DNA from: Nostoc sp. MS1
Lineage (GTDB): Bacteria; Cyanobacteriota; Cyanobacteriia; Cyanobacteriales; Nostocaceae
Length of the DNA stretch: 64,000 nt
NCBI RefSeq assembly: GCF_019976755.1
Contig: NZ_AP023441.1
Coordinates: 2,787,501 to 2,851,500 of the forward strand
Direction: 5' to 3'
The translations under genes were made by a program, and so were the position numbers. Every line of letters starts with the position of its first letter. The first letter of the stretch is position 1. The notes under the pieces are model-generated. The model did not search any database. It saw only the letters and a program-made list of their open reading frames with translations, and was not told the origin of the DNA. Of this stretch, positions 63,475 through 64,000 are shown piece after piece.

Positions 63475-63993
63475 TTAGTCACTTCCACCCCAAGTCCAGG
63501 TAGGATTGCCATTCTTTAAACCCTTTTTCAGAACAACTAAGGGATAATTATTAGGATCAAAGCCGCCTGCCAAATCTAAAATAAAGTAAACCTTACCTTT
63601 AACAAAGTGCATTCTTAAATAATTAATGTTCCCAGAGTAATTTTCCCCGTCAACCTTAGTCATCCCAGCAGATGCCAAACACTTAGCATATCTCGGTTTG
63701 AGTTGACCCACCCATGTAACACTAAATTCATTACTACTAACAACAGAAACGTTACTAGCATAAGCATTCAGGTTAACAGAACCATCTGTACTAAAACTCC
63801 CTTCTCTATAAGGTTGGGGTTTTTCTGTAACAAGCACTTTATCTGGACAGCTTTGTTTTTGGTCGTTTTCGCTATAAATTTTTAATTCAATCTTTTGAGA
63901 AGTATTTTGGGCAAAGGCGTGTAAGTTAGACAATACAGGTAATAAAACAATACTTGCGCCTATGATCAAAGGTCTTAATATAATCGTATTCAT
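63475..63993 (-). CDS. Hypothetical secreted protein
   Basis: 172 residues with an N-terminal signal peptide (LIIGASIVLLPVLSNLHAFA, cleavage near residue 28). The mature part has few Cys (SCPDKVLV…, KCLASAG) and ends in NPTWTWGGSD. I do not recognise the family. It faces the GGDEF gene tail to tail, 18 bases apart. ATG 63993. Confidence 0.65.
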   Translation of the reverse strand: MNTIILRPLIIGASIVLLPVLSNLHAFAQNTSQKIELKIYSENDQKQSCPDKVLVTEKPQPYREGSFSTDGSVNLNAYASNVSVVSSNEFSVTWVGQLKPRYAKCLASAGMTKVDGENYSGNINYLRMHFVKGKVYFILDLAGGFDPNNYPLVVLKKGLKNGNPTWTWGGSD

Positions 63994-64000
63994 ATAAACT

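Overview
The window comes from the chromosome of a filamentous, probably heterocyst-forming cyanobacterium of the Nostoc/Anabaena/Trichormus group. Support comes from the very frequent HIP1 octamer GCGATCGC, the heptanucleotide tandem repeats (STRRs) between and inside genes, a clear NtcA, photosynthesis genes (chlM, psb28, an NDH-1 CO2-uptake cluster) and a squalene-hopene cyclase. No rRNA, tRNA, CRISPR array or prophage was seen. It is ordinary chromosome with two insertion sequences.

Layout. 0-4 kb: queE, a STAS/sugar-transferase fusion, a small orphan ORF, and an IS982-family element whose transposase is broken by a 56-bp palindromic repeat. 4-9.6 kb: a leftward cluster ndhF4-ndhD4-CDP-alcohol phosphatidyltransferase-cupB (low-affinity CO2 hydration complex). 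9.9-18.5 kb: SWIM protein, tpiA, folP, an SPFH protein, a polysaccharide-export (SLBB) protein, an ABC ATPase, hisB and fabI. 19-22.4 kb: ntcA with an NtcA-type box upstream, a DUF3084 coiled-coil protein and a RuvC-like nuclease. 22.6-30 kb: glycerophosphodiesterase, ATP-grasp protein, several poorly known proteins, a sterol desaturase/SDR fusion, chlM, and two small genes that are easy to miss (37 and 55 codons). 30-34.6 kb: hopanoid genes (shc, hpnB, hpnG). 34.7-50.4 kb: peptidoglycan-binding protein, holin-like protein, a CbiG-like protein, cofH, two GT-C type membrane glycosyltransferases, a Gfo/Idh oxidoreductase, a sensor kinase, a RibD-like reductase, a GNAT protein, the bolA-grxD pair, moaB and psb28. 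50.6-57.4 kb: a 1089-residue membrane protein with exact 98-residue repeats, then a rightward set of stress or envelope genes. 57.4-64 kb: a hybrid histidine kinase, a disrupted photoreceptor gene and a secreted protein.

The most notable observation is at 60.5-63.5 kb. An IS630-family element sits between TA duplications in a gene which, when rejoined, reads as a 597-residue protein with two cyanobacteriochrome-type GAF domains (one WND...CH red/green-like, one DXCF...CH dual-cysteine-like) followed by an active-looking GGDEF domain with an I-site. The insertion falls between the WND motif and the chromophore cysteine of the first GAF, so this strain appears to have lost a light-controlled diguanylate cyclase.

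Other themes: small mobile repeats enter genes without killing them (in-frame low-complexity inserts in hpnB and the Gfo/Idh gene), supply the start codon of two genes and the ends of two others, and form a perfect 25-bp hairpin between tpiA and folP. Functional names rest on motif recognition and family knowledge; no database search was possible.
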